Source: Spirochaetia bacterium
GTDB taxonomy: Bacteria; Spirochaetota; Spirochaetia; Treponematales; Treponemataceae
Direction: 5' to 3'
NCBI GenBank assembly: GCA_900769985.1
Contig: CAAGIS010000165.1
Span: forward strand, 58,472 to 122,471
DNA length: 64,000 nt
The notes beneath the pieces were generated by a model. The model searched no databases. It worked only from the letters and a program-made list of their open reading frames with translations, and had not been told where the DNA came from. This document shows, in pieces, positions 51,418-60,095 of this stretch (position 1 is the first letter of the stretch; every line of letters begins with the position of its first letter). A program made the translations under genes and the position numbers.

Positions 51418-52488
51418 ATGAAAAACAAAAAAATTTTTGCTTTTATTACTTCCTTATTTATTTTCCTTGCATATACACTTTGCTGCTTCAGACCGTTAAA
51501 AACAGAACTTCAACTTACACCTGACTGGACTGCAGAACTTACTGACACAATTCAGGACAACAGCACTTCACTGAAAGTCCTTCCATTTAAACTCGGACAG
51601 AATGCCGGTTATTTTACGCACGACGGTCACATTTCATTACTAAAGAATTTCGATTATAAGGCGACTATTTCTTCTGAGTATTTTGCAATGTACTCTCAAA
51701 ATTCCAAGGAATTTGAAATTTACAATTCTAAAGGAGAAGTCGTTGGAAAGATAGAAGACGGCGGATTTCCGTATATTACAGACAGCAGGATTTTCCTTCT
51801 TTTGCCGGGCGGTGCAGGATTTGAAGCAAAAGAACGCTACGGAAAAACAATCATGCGCTACCAGCACACAAGCCCGATAACTGCGTTAAATTCAAACGAT
51901 GTACTTACGATTGCAGGTTTTGCAGACGGAACTTTATGCATATTTGACAGTGATTTTAACATTCAGCATAAACTTGCACCGGGAGGAAGCGATATTGAAG
52001 TAATACTCGGTGCTAACGTCAGCAAAAACGGAAACTATTTTGCAAGTGTTTCAGGTCAGAACAGACAGCGCTTTGCATTATACAAAACAGAAGAAAACCA
52101 CGCAAAAATTATTTTTCATAAATTCCTTGAAAAAAACATAGTCCACCAGACTTTCGTATATTTCAGCAACGACGAATCTTATGCCTATTACAACGATGCA
52201 GACGGACTTGGAATAGTAAACTGCAAAAACTTTAAATACAGTCACATTGACATTCCCGGAATAATTTTAAATATCCAGGAATCACCTGTAGCAAACAGCC
52301 TGTTTGTAATTTCAAAAGAAAATCAAAACGGAAGAAACATGTATACGATAACAATCATAGAAGAAAAAACACATAAAACAGGAAGTTTTTCTTTTGAAGC
52401 ACAGTCTGCCTTTATCCTGACTGACGAAAATTCGCTGTTTATCGGAAAAGATACAAAGATTTCAAAACTTACAGTTTCAAAAGAATAA
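51418..52488 (+). CDS. Membrane-anchored beta-propeller-like protein
   Basis: A 356-residue protein with one N-terminal hydrophobic segment (residues about 7-24, signal anchor or peptide) and a body of repeated four-strand units resembling a WD/YncE-type propeller, for example TALNSNDVLTIAGFADGTLC and NVSKNGNYFASVSGQNRQ. No catalytic motif is seen. It probably acts in the periplasm in protein contacts. The degenerate M23 gene begins 23 bases after its stop, so they are likely co-transcribed and may work together at the cell wall; that is inference. Confidence 0.6.
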   Translation: MKNKKIFAFITSLFIFLAYTLCCFRPLKTELQLTPDWTAELTDTIQDNSTSLKVLPFKLGQNAGYFTHDGHISLLKNFDYKATISSEYFAMYSQNSKEFEIYNSKGEVVGKIEDGGFPYITDSRIFLLLPGGAGFEAKERYGKTIMRYQHTSPITALNSNDVLTIAGFADGTLCIFDSDFNIQHKLAPGGSDIEVILGANVSKNGNYFASVSGQNRQRFALYKTEENHAKIIFHKFLEKNIVHQTFVYFSNDESYAYYNDADGLGIVNCKNFKYSHIDIPGIILNIQESPVANSLFVISKENQNGRNMYTITIIEEKTHKTGSFSFEAQSAFILTDENSLFIGKDTKISKLTVSKE

Positions 52489-52511
52489 AAAGTACAAAAC
52501 GGGAGATGAAA

Positions 52512-53387
52512 ATGTCTTTTTTTAAGAAAATTGCAGTAATTTTAATATGTGCGCTTGCAGTCCTTATTCCAGTAATTGCATTTGAATGGCCGCAGACAAA
52601 CGTTGATTCAGACAGTTTTTTTTCTTTTTTCGGACAAAAAAGAGCCGGAATAATTTCAAATTCACTTATTTTTTCAGAATCTGAAACGGCATGTTCTACT
52701 GACGAAGGACAGATTTCAATAATTCTCACTGAGCATGAAGACGGCTTTAACTGGTTTGAGTCAACACTTGGAACTTCTGTCATCGTTTCTCACGAAGATT
52801 CGCTTCTGACAGTCTACGGAAATCTTGATACAGATGAACTTAACGAAAACCTTTTTTCAGAACATAACGTAAAAACAGGAACAGAATTTTCAACGACAGG
52901 AAATTCTGCATGGCAGGAAAGTGATTCGTTTTTGGAATTTCAGATTATCGATACACAAAGCCGTAATTACATAAATCCGTTAATTCTTATGCCTCGTATT
53001 GAAAAAAAAGAAGCACTGACTTTGACAGGAATTGCGCTTAAAAACAAACTGGGCAAAATATATTCGCTTGAAACGCAGAAAAACATTCCTGCCGGTGTAT
53101 ATAAAATTTACAGGAACAGACAAAAACTTTCAGTTCCTTACAAAACGTCAATAATCGTAAACGGCGCAGAATTAGAAAGAATTACTTACGACACTATAAA
53201 TCAAGTCGAAACAGACCTTGCCGTTGACGGCAGAAATTCCTACACAGCAAAGGACATTTATCCTGACGACAATCTGATGCTCATGGGAGAACTTTACCTT
53301 CCGCACGGGAAAAATACAATTACTTTGATTTTGACAGATTTTTCAGGCAACGAAAAATCAAGGGAATTTCCAATTACAGTATATTAA
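52512..53387 (+). CDS. Exported degenerate M23 (LytM-like) protein
   Basis: A 291-residue protein with an N-terminal hydrophobic signal (about 4-23). Residues about 30-165 follow the LytM/M23 fold order: GTSVIVSHEDSLLTVYGNL, then NVKTGTEFSTTGNS, then SFLEFQIIDTQSRNYINPLILMP. The HxH metal motif near the end of active enzymes is replaced by FLEFQI, and other metal ligands are missing, so it should not cleave peptidoglycan. Inactive LytM proteins often activate amidases. The C-terminal half is beta-rich. I use the ATG at 52512, six bases after GGGAG; an ATG at 52506 directly abuts that site. Confidence 0.65.
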   Translation: MSFFKKIAVILICALAVLIPVIAFEWPQTNVDSDSFFSFFGQKRAGIISNSLIFSESETACSTDEGQISIILTEHEDGFNWFESTLGTSVIVSHEDSLLTVYGNLDTDELNENLFSEHNVKTGTEFSTTGNSAWQESDSFLEFQIIDTQSRNYINPLILMPRIEKKEALTLTGIALKNKLGKIYSLETQKNIPAGVYKIYRNRQKLSVPYKTSIIVNGAELERITYDTINQVETDLAVDGRNSYTAKDIYPDDNLMLMGELYLPHGKNTITLILTDFSGNEKSREFPITVY

Positions 53388-53400
53388 ATTTTATAAATTA

Positions 53401-53429
53401 TTGAATGAGTTTTTATAAACTGCTAAAAT
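53401..53429 (+). promoter_or_regulatory. Leaderless-type promoter of the 53436 gene
   Basis: TTGAAT (53401-53406), 17-base spacer, TAAAAT (53424-53429), then 6 bases to the ATG at 53436. No ribosome-binding site is visible. Confidence 0.6.
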
Positions 53430-53435
53430 ATGAAT

Positions 53436-55262
53436 ATGAAAAATTTAAATCCAGAGATGATTCTTTCTGCTTCCGGCTGGCGAAAAGTTTTTGCCGTTTC
53501 AGGAGATGAAACTGACTCGACATCAGAAATCGGAAAAGAAAATACATGTATAAGCATTCTTGCATCGCTTGTTTTTTCTGACTACATAAAAAAAAGGACG
53601 TCAAAACGAAATCCTGCAATTGCAATAGGAATGGACACCCGGCCTACAGGACCTCAGATTGCAAACTCAGTAATACGTACACTTTTAAAAGAGAAAGCTG
53701 TAGTAAAATACGTCGGAATAACTGCTGCACCAGAAATAATGGCTTATGCAAAATTATTTGACGGTTTTATCTATATTTCTGCAAGTCACAATCCTGTCGG
53801 TCATAACGGAATTAAATTCGGTCTTAATGACGGCGGCGTTTTAGATGCAAAAGATAATGCCGCTTTAACAGAAGATTTTTTACAGCGGTGCAGTGACGAA
53901 AATGCATTGCAGAAAGTTTTTCGTATTGCAGAATCAGACTCAGGCATTACGCAGGATTTGGAATGGGTATATTCAGAATCGATTTCCGTAAAGGCAAATG
54001 CGCTTGAAGTCTACGGCGATTTTTCAAGAAAAGTAATTTCATCACTTTCAAACATCAGTGAACAGGACGATTTTTTTGAATTCTTAAAAACACAGACAAA
54101 AGAAAATCCTTTAGGCATCGTCTGCGATATGAACGGAAGCGCAAGAACGCTTTCAATTGACAAATCTTTTTTTAAAGATAACAACATAAACTTTTATCCG
54201 TTTAATGATATTCCGGGAAAAATCGTACACGAAATAATCCCGGAACCCGAAAACCTCATTTACTGCGCAAAAAAAATGGAAGAACTGCAAAAACAAGGTT
54301 TTAAAGATGCTGTTTTAGGATACATGCCTGATTGCGATGGTGACAGAGGAAATATCGTATACTGGGATTCCGTCCAGCAAAAAGCAAATGTGCTTAAAGC
54401 GCAGGAAGTTTTCAGCCTGTCTGTCTTATCGGAACTTGCTTTTTCATGCTGGCTTAACGAAAATGACAAAAATTACAGGCCGGCAGTTGCCGTAAACTGT
54501 CCGACTTCAATGCGTATTGACGAAATCGCAGGATGTTTTTCTGCAAAAGTATTCCGTGGCGAAGTCGGCGAAGCAAATGTCGTAAACACAGCCCGGCTTG
54601 CAAGAAAAGAAGGTTATACAGTAAGGATTTTAGGCGAAGGTTCTAACGGCGGAACAATAACGTTCCCGTCAAACGTGCGTGACCCAATCAATACAGTTTT
54701 TGCATTCATAAAACTTCTTTCAATCCGCGACAAAAAAGACGAAAACGGAAAAGTAAAACACGGACTTTTTCATATATGGTGCGAGCGCTCAAATCAGCTA
54801 GACAAATACAAAACTGATTTTACATTGCAGGACATAATCAATACGCTGCCTGTCTACACGACTACAGGAGTTTCTGAAAAACGTGCACTGCTTAAAATCA
54901 ATACTAAAGACCATTCAGTCCTAAAAAGAAATTTTCAAAAACTTTTTGAAAATTCATGGAAAAACGGTGCTGACGGGATATTGAAAAAATATGGCTTTTC
55001 ATCGTATAAATGTATATTGACAAACGGAACTGTCCAGAAAACTGATGTAAATGATTTTTCAGAAAGCGGAAAAGGCGGCTTAAAAATTCAGTTTTACGAA
55101 AACAATTCAAAAACACCGTCATCTTTTATATGGATGCGCGGTTCTGGAACAGAAAGCGTTTTCAGAATACTGTGCGACGTAAAGGGAGATAATCCCGAAA
55201 AAGAAAAAGAGCTTCTGGAATGGGAAACAAAACTTCTTCTCGAAGCTGATAAAATGAGTTAA
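53436..55262 (+). CDS. Phosphohexomutase family protein 1
   Basis: A 608-residue alpha-D-phosphohexomutase. The phosphoserine loop is YISASHNPVGHNG, the metal loop MPDCDGDRGN (a DxDxD variant), the sugar-binding loop GEGSNGGT, and the phosphate-binding loop RGSGTESVFR. It should interconvert hexose 1- and 6-phosphates; which hexose is not clear. An ATG two codons upstream (53430) is in frame, but the promoter spacing favours 53436. A second, different mutase gene follows after 43 bases. Confidence 0.85.
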   Translation: MKNLNPEMILSASGWRKVFAVSGDETDSTSEIGKENTCISILASLVFSDYIKKRTSKRNPAIAIGMDTRPTGPQIANSVIRTLLKEKAVVKYVGITAAPEIMAYAKLFDGFIYISASHNPVGHNGIKFGLNDGGVLDAKDNAALTEDFLQRCSDENALQKVFRIAESDSGITQDLEWVYSESISVKANALEVYGDFSRKVISSLSNISEQDDFFEFLKTQTKENPLGIVCDMNGSARTLSIDKSFFKDNNINFYPFNDIPGKIVHEIIPEPENLIYCAKKMEELQKQGFKDAVLGYMPDCDGDRGNIVYWDSVQQKANVLKAQEVFSLSVLSELAFSCWLNENDKNYRPAVAVNCPTSMRIDEIAGCFSAKVFRGEVGEANVVNTARLARKEGYTVRILGEGSNGGTITFPSNVRDPINTVFAFIKLLSIRDKKDENGKVKHGLFHIWCERSNQLDKYKTDFTLQDIINTLPVYTTTGVSEKRALLKINTKDHSVLKRNFQKLFENSWKNGADGILKKYGFSSYKCILTNGTVQKTDVNDFSESGKGGLKIQFYENNSKTPSSFIWMRGSGTESVFRILCDVKGDNPEKEKELLEWETKLLLEADKMS

Positions 55263-55305
55263 TAATTACCTGAAAATGCAGGACAAAATATAAGGAGCGT
55301 ATATC

Positions 55306-57087
55306 ATGGATAAAAACGAAATCTTAAAAAGAGCACAAGATTATATCAAAGCAGAAAAAGATGCCAGGTTCAGCAAAGAAGTCGAAGAACTTATTGAAAA
55401 AGAAGACTGGACTGAACTTGAAGATAGATTTTACCAGACTCTAGAATTTGGTACAGGCGGACTTAGAGGCATTATGGGTGGTGGAACAAACCGCATGAAC
55501 ACTCTTGAAATCAATCAGGCAACACAAGGTCTTGCAAATTACGTAATCAAGGCATTCCCTGAAAAAGCAAAAAACGGAACATTAAGTGCAGTCGTTGCTT
55601 ATGACAGCCGCCTGAACTCAGACGTATTTGCAGAAGCTGCCGCATTGATTTTTGCAGCAAATGGAATCAAGGCATACCTTTTTTCAAGCCTTCGCCCTAC
55701 TCCTGAACTTTCTTTTGCAATCCGCGAACTAAAAGCAGATACAGGTGTCGTAGTAACAGCTTCTCATAACCCGAGAATGTACAACGGCTACAAAGCATAC
55801 TGGAATGACGGCGCACAAGTAATTGAACCTCACGATACTGGAATCATCAAAGAAGTAAATGCCGTTACGGAAGTAAAGACAATTTCAAAAGACGAAGCCC
55901 TTAAAAACGGAACTCTTAAAATCATTGACAAAGAAATCGATGAAAAATTCTGGTCAATGTGCAAAGCTCAGCTTTTCCGCCCTGAATTAATAAAAGAAAA
56001 AGCCGGCGAAGTAAAAGTCGTATACACTCCTCTCCACGGAACTGGAGCAATGCATGTAGAAAAAGTTCTCGGTGACCTCGGTCTTAACGTAATCACAGTA
56101 CCACAGCAGCGTGAACCTGACGGAAAATTCCCTACTGTTGAAAAACCAAACCCGGAAGAAGCTCCTGCATTAAAACTTGCAGTTGAACTCGGAAAAAAAG
56201 AAAACGCTGACTGCGTAATGGCAACAGACCCAGATGCAGACCGTTTCGGAACAGCATTCCCTGATTCAAACGGCGAATGGGTTTTACTTTCTGGAAACCA
56301 GATGGGTGCAATGCTCATGGAATATGTCCTCATGAGCCGCAAAGAATTCGGTACAATGCCAAAAGACCCTGTCGTAATCCGTTCAATCGTAACAAGTCCG
56401 TTTGGTGATGCAATCTGCAAAAAATTCGGTGTCCGCATGGTTGAATGTCTTACAGGCTTTAAATGGATTGCAGCAGTTGAAGCTCAAATGGAAGCAAACG
56501 GAACAGGCGATTATGTATTTGGTCTTGAAGAAAGTTACGGCTACAAAGTTGAAAAAGAAGTAATGGATAAAGACGGTGTTTCTGCTGCTGCATTGTGTGC
56601 AGAAATGACTTTATACTGGCGCTCAAAAGGAAAGAGCCTTCTTGAACACCTCAACGATATGTATAAAGAATACGGCTATTTTGAAGACCGCGCAATAAGC
56701 CAGAATTTCCCGGGTTCATCAGGCAAAGAAGTTATGGCAAACATAATGACAAAACTCCGTACAGAAGGTTTAAAGACACTCGGCGGTAAAAAAGTCATTT
56801 CAATCCGCGATGTACAGAACAGCATCATATTCAATCCTGAAAATCCGTCAGACAAAAAGCCGCTTGACTTGCCAAAAAGCAACGTACTGCAGTTCTTCCT
56901 TGAAGGAGGAACAATCGTAAGTGCTCGTCCTTCTGGAACAGAGCCAAAAATCAAGTTCTACATCAACAGTACGATGCCGCTTGAAGGAGGCTGCGACAAA
57001 TGTCTTGCTTCTGCAAAAGAAAAAGCAGGCGCACTTTGTGATTCAATTACAGCAGAAATAAAAGCAGTTCTCGATGCCGCAAAATAA
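55306..57087 (+). CDS. pgm: Phosphoglucomutase/phosphomannomutase
   Basis: A 593-residue phosphohexomutase of the PgcA/PMM2-like group. Motifs: phosphoserine loop VVTASHNPRMYNGYKAY, metal loop ATDPDADRFG, sugar loop GLEESYGY, and phosphate loop RPSGTEPKIKFY. It probably converts glucose 1-phosphate and 6-phosphate for glycogen and cell-envelope sugars. AAGGAG precedes the ATG. It overlaps the downstream exonuclease gene by 14 bases. Confidence 0.93.
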   Translation: MDKNEILKRAQDYIKAEKDARFSKEVEELIEKEDWTELEDRFYQTLEFGTGGLRGIMGGGTNRMNTLEINQATQGLANYVIKAFPEKAKNGTLSAVVAYDSRLNSDVFAEAAALIFAANGIKAYLFSSLRPTPELSFAIRELKADTGVVVTASHNPRMYNGYKAYWNDGAQVIEPHDTGIIKEVNAVTEVKTISKDEALKNGTLKIIDKEIDEKFWSMCKAQLFRPELIKEKAGEVKVVYTPLHGTGAMHVEKVLGDLGLNVITVPQQREPDGKFPTVEKPNPEEAPALKLAVELGKKENADCVMATDPDADRFGTAFPDSNGEWVLLSGNQMGAMLMEYVLMSRKEFGTMPKDPVVIRSIVTSPFGDAICKKFGVRMVECLTGFKWIAAVEAQMEANGTGDYVFGLEESYGYKVEKEVMDKDGVSAAALCAEMTLYWRSKGKSLLEHLNDMYKEYGYFEDRAISQNFPGSSGKEVMANIMTKLRTEGLKTLGGKKVISIRDVQNSIIFNPENPSDKKPLDLPKSNVLQFFLEGGTIVSARPSGTEPKIKFYINSTMPLEGGCDKCLASAKEKAGALCDSITAEIKAVLDAAK

Positions 57088-57655
57088 ATTGATAGAAGAT
57101 TTCAGAAAACTCCAGAGTCTTTTAGATTCTGGAGAGAATTTTATAGCCTTTGATACGGAAACTACCGGCTTGAGTTCTTCAAAAGACCGGGTAATCGAAA
57201 TCGGGGCTGTAAAATTCAACAAAGACGGAATCAAAGACAAATTTGAAACACTTATAAATCCTCAAAAACAGATTTCCGCAGAATGTACGCAGATAAACCA
57301 TATTACAAACGAAATGATAAAAGACGCACCGCTGGCAAAAGATGCGCTCGTTTTATTCGTTGACTTTATAAAAGACGGAATCCTCGTTGCCCACAATGCA
57401 AACTTTGACTTGAATTTCATAAATGCTGAACTCGAAAGGGCAAAACTTCCCGCTCTGAAAAACAAAGCAATTGATACCCTTAATTTTGTCCGCTGGGCAT
57501 ATCCACTTCTAGGAAAATACAATCTGCAGCTCATGGCAAAACTAATGGACATTAAAGTAAACGAAGCCCACCGCGCCTACGACGACGCCCGAGTCTGCAT
57601 GGAAGTATTCAACAAAACCCTATCCGACACAAAATCAATCCAGATTACAAAATAA
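57074..57655 (+). CDS. DEDDh 3'-5' exonuclease (DnaQ-like)
   Basis: A 193-residue exonuclease of the DnaQ/epsilon family. ExoI is FDTETTGL, ExoII is HNANFDLNFI, and ExoIII is HRAYDDARV, so the DEDDh residues are complete. It may be a stand-alone proofreading subunit of DNA polymerase III or a housekeeping DNase/RNase; the family does not decide. Its start overlaps pgm in another frame, suggesting coupled translation. The tandem hairpin array begins 5 bases after its stop. Confidence 0.88.
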   Translation: MPQNKLIEDFRKLQSLLDSGENFIAFDTETTGLSSSKDRVIEIGAVKFNKDGIKDKFETLINPQKQISAECTQINHITNEMIKDAPLAKDALVLFVDFIKDGILVAHNANFDLNFINAELERAKLPALKNKAIDTLNFVRWAYPLLGKYNLQLMAKLMDIKVNEAHRAYDDARVCMEVFNKTLSDTKSIQITK

Positions 57656-57660
57656 ATCAA

Positions 57661-57919
57661 GAGAATTGCACCCCTGCAATTCTCATGGCGCGAGCTGCTT
57701 CCATGTTTGTAAGGAATTGAAATTTACTCGAACAACTCTTACACGCCCATAGAGAATTGCACCCCCTGCAATTCTCGTAGCGCGAGCTACTCCAGTGTTT
57801 ATAAGGAATTGAAATTTACTCGAACAACTCTTACACGCCCATAGAGAATTGCACCCCCTGCAATTCTCGTAGCGCGAGCTACTCCAGTGTTTGTAAGGAA
57901 TTGAAATTTACTCGCGCTA
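57661..57919. repeat. Tandem hairpin repeat array, locus 3
   Basis: Nearly three copies of a 91-92-bp unit (hairpins begin at 57661, 57752 and 57844). Each has GAGAATTGC and GCAATTCTC around ACCCC(C)T, then GCGCGAGCTACTCCAGTGTT and GAAATTTACTCG. The last unit ends ACTCGCGCTAC, which with the preceding GTAGCGCGAG forms a 10-bp inverted repeat and overlaps the stop codon of the LysM/M23 gene. Same family as loci 1 and 2. Confidence 0.9.
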
Positions 57920-58765
57920 CCCTCTAGGCGCTTTCGCAGGATCGATGTATTCCCCATTTTGAATGACCATAAGCATTATTCCGTTCTTCTTACTCATCGC
58001 ATCAACACCTGCTTTACCGAGAATGTCGCCATAAACAACATAAGCACCTTTTTTTACCTTTACGGAACTTAAACCGGTGTATGCATAGACAAGTCCTGTC
58101 TTAGACTGAACAAATACAACTTCGCCAAAACCACGGTAAGAACCTGTAAACATTACAGTACCGGAATGAATATTTACGACATTCTCCTTGCTTGCAGAAG
58201 TAAGCTGAACACCACTGACCTTTCCTTTTACATAAGTTACGGCAGGATTTTTTACAGGCCATGTCAAATTAGGGTCAGTACTTTTTGAAGTATATTTCCG
58301 CGGATCAAGATCAGTCAAGTCAGGCAGACTTTCTGCACCAGAAGAAACAGGAACTTTAAGTTTTTGTCCGGCTTTTAAAACATCATTTGAATTAAGTCCG
58401 TTAAGAGAATATAATTCTGCAACCTTGATATCGTATTTTTTTGCAATTCCATATAACGTATCACCTTTTTGAACTACATAAGATTCTGTTTTTTCAGAAG
58501 ATACAGTTTTAGTTGAATTACTTGAAAGCGTTGCAGCATTTTCAATATCAGCATTAGGAATTATAAGTTTCTGACCGGCTTTTAAAACATCTGATTCTGA
58601 CAAATTATTTGCAGCCCTTAATTCGGAAACAGTTATCTGATATTTTCTGCCAATTGAATACAAAGTTTCCCCTTTTTTTACGAGGTGAACACTCTCTGCA
58701 AAAACAGTGACGCCGGAAATTGCGATAAAAAAACTTAAAAATATTTTCTTCAAAAAGTCAAACAT
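57917..58765 (-). CDS. Exported LysM/M23 protein, peptidase domain degenerate
   Basis: A 282-residue exported protein. The signal peptide ends near residue 23 (TVFA). Two LysM peptidoglycan-binding domains follow (HLVKKGETLYSIGRKY near 26 and YVVQKGDTLYGIAKKY near 94). The C-terminal M23 fold (about 170-282) has GEVVFVQSKTGLVYAYTGLSSVKVKKG, but the HxH motif is absent (IMLMVIQNG). It resembles NlpD/EnvC-type amidase activators rather than an active peptidase. Its TAG stop codon is part of the repeat-array edge. Confidence 0.85.
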   Translation of the reverse strand: MFDFLKKIFLSFFIAISGVTVFAESVHLVKKGETLYSIGRKYQITVSELRAANNLSESDVLKAGQKLIIPNADIENAATLSSNSTKTVSSEKTESYVVQKGDTLYGIAKKYDIKVAELYSLNGLNSNDVLKAGQKLKVPVSSGAESLPDLTDLDPRKYTSKSTDPNLTWPVKNPAVTYVKGKVSGVQLTSASKENVVNIHSGTVMFTGSYRGFGEVVFVQSKTGLVYAYTGLSSVKVKKGAYVVYGDILGKAGVDAMSKKNGIMLMVIQNGEYIDPAKAPRG

Positions 58766-58902
58766 ACTTTTTCAATATCGGCAGAATTAGGCAGAAACAT
58801 TATAAGGGTTCATAAATTATCTTTAATACCATTTTCCAAAAAATTTTTTAATTACGAACAAAAATCAATATACAATTCAGACAATTCAGATTGAAAATTC
58901 TA

Positions 58903-58931
58903 TAGACACACATTCAGATTTTATATATAAT
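58903..58931 (+). promoter_or_regulatory. Promoter of the infC-rpmI-rplT operon
   Basis: TAGACA (58903-58908), 17-base spacer, perfect TATAAT (58926-58931). The leader is about 45 bases and includes a 6-bp hairpin (GTGTTT with AAACAC) just before the ribosome-binding site, which could modulate initiation. Confidence 0.8.
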
Positions 58932-58983
58932 AAAGAATACGTTTAATTTACATGCGTGTTTTTTATAAACACTAGGAGGACTG

Positions 58984-59505
58984 TTGGCAGACAATAAGGG
59001 TACACGAATTAATGAACAAATTCGCGTTCGGGAAGTAAGACTTATAGACGACGAGGGCAACCAGAAAGGTATTGTGCCTGTCATGGAAGCACTCAAAATG
59101 GCTAAAGAAAGGGAACTCGACCTTGTTGAAATAGCACCGACGGCGAACCCGCCTGTTTGTAAAATACTCGATTTCGGTAAATATCGGTTCGAACAAGAGA
59201 AAAAACTCCGTGACTCTAAAAAGAACCAGAAGGTATTGAAATTAAAGGAAATCAGGATGCAGCCTAAAATCGGTTCTGGTGATCTTGATACGAAAGCTAA
59301 GCATGTACAGGAATTTCTAGACGAAGGTGCAAAAGTAAAAGTTACTGTTCGTTTCCGCGGACGAGAACTTGCACACACTGAACTCGGCTATGATGTCCTG
59401 AAAGAAGTTACTAATAGGCTTACTTCGGCGTATGTCATTGAAAAACCTGCCGCAATGGAAGGCAAGTTCATGTCGATGACTTTATCAGCAAAAGCCAAAA
59501 ACTAA
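58984..59505 (+). CDS. infC: Translation initiation factor IF-3
   Basis: A 173-residue IF-3 that binds the 30S subunit and checks start codons and initiator tRNA. It starts TTG GCA GAC after AGGAGGA, the only good ribosome-binding site. Family sequences are RINEQIRVREVRLID in the N-domain and DFGKYRFEQEKKLRDSKKNQK at the linker/C-domain. A non-AUG start is typical of infC and allows IF-3 to repress its own translation; TTG here fits that scheme. rpmI follows after 13 bases. Confidence 0.96.
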   Translation: MADNKGTRINEQIRVREVRLIDDEGNQKGIVPVMEALKMAKERELDLVEIAPTANPPVCKILDFGKYRFEQEKKLRDSKKNQKVLKLKEIRMQPKIGSGDLDTKAKHVQEFLDEGAKVKVTVRFRGRELAHTELGYDVLKEVTNRLTSAYVIEKPAAMEGKFMSMTLSAKAKN

Positions 59506-59518
59506 GAGGTTTAAAGAA

Positions 59519-59719
59519 ATGTCTAAAATGAAGACAAAGAAAAGCGCGTCAAAGCGTTTTTCATTGACAGGTACTGGAAAGGTAAAGTACAAGAAAATGA
59601 ATCTTCGTCATATTTTGACTAAGCGTTCACCAAAAAGAAAAAGACAGCTCCGTGCAAGTGGAATTCTTGATGAAGCTGATGCAAGAAAAGTCAGAAAGCA
59701 AATGCTTCCTTACGGTTAA
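59519..59719 (+). CDS. rpmI: Ribosomal protein bL35
   Basis: A 66-residue basic ribosomal protein of the large subunit. It reads MSKMKTKKSASKRFSLTGTG at the start and has the family HILTKRSPKRKRQLR sequence. It lies between infC and rplT, the conserved order. Length is standard. AGAGG precedes the ATG. Confidence 0.97.
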   Translation: MSKMKTKKSASKRFSLTGTGKVKYKKMNLRHILTKRSPKRKRQLRASGILDEADARKVRKQMLPYG

Positions 59720-59732
59720 TGAGGTATAGAAA

Positions 59733-60092
59733 ATGTCAAGAGCAATAGATGGAACAAAAAGAAAGAACCGTCGTATAAAGATTCTTAAACTTGCAAAAGG
59801 TTTTAGAGGTCGACGTGGAACAAACTTTAAAGCAGCAAAAGATGCTGTAACAAAGGCTTTGGATCATGCTTATGTAGACCGCCGCGACAAAAAAGGCAAC
59901 TTCCGTTCACTGTGGATTGCACGTATTAATGCAGCAGTTCGTGATCAGGGGCTTTCTTACTCTCGTTTTATTGATGGCTGTAACAAGGCAGGAATAACAT
60001 TAAACCGTAAAGCACTGTCTAATATGGCTATCGAAGACCCTGTAGCTTTCAAAGCAGTTGTAGAAGCTGCTAAAAACGCTTTAAAGGCATAG
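59733..60092 (+). CDS. rplT: Ribosomal protein bL20
   Basis: A 119-residue large-subunit protein that binds 23S rRNA early in assembly. Family sequences include KILKLAKGFRGRRGTNFKAA, DRRDKKGNFRSLWIARINAA and YSRFIDGCNKAGI. It is the third gene of the infC operon, 13 bases after rpmI, with GAGG before its ATG. In several bacteria L20 controls this operon; I do not see a clear mimic of its rRNA site here. Confidence 0.97.
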   Translation: MSRAIDGTKRKNRRIKILKLAKGFRGRRGTNFKAAKDAVTKALDHAYVDRRDKKGNFRSLWIARINAAVRDQGLSYSRFIDGCNKAGITLNRKALSNMAIEDPVAFKAVVEAAKNALKA

Positions 60093-60095
60093 CTT

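Noticed and set aside
57661..57919. CRISPR array.
   Set aside because: The units are 91-92 bp with internal hairpins, the spacers are also repeated, and no cas genes are present.
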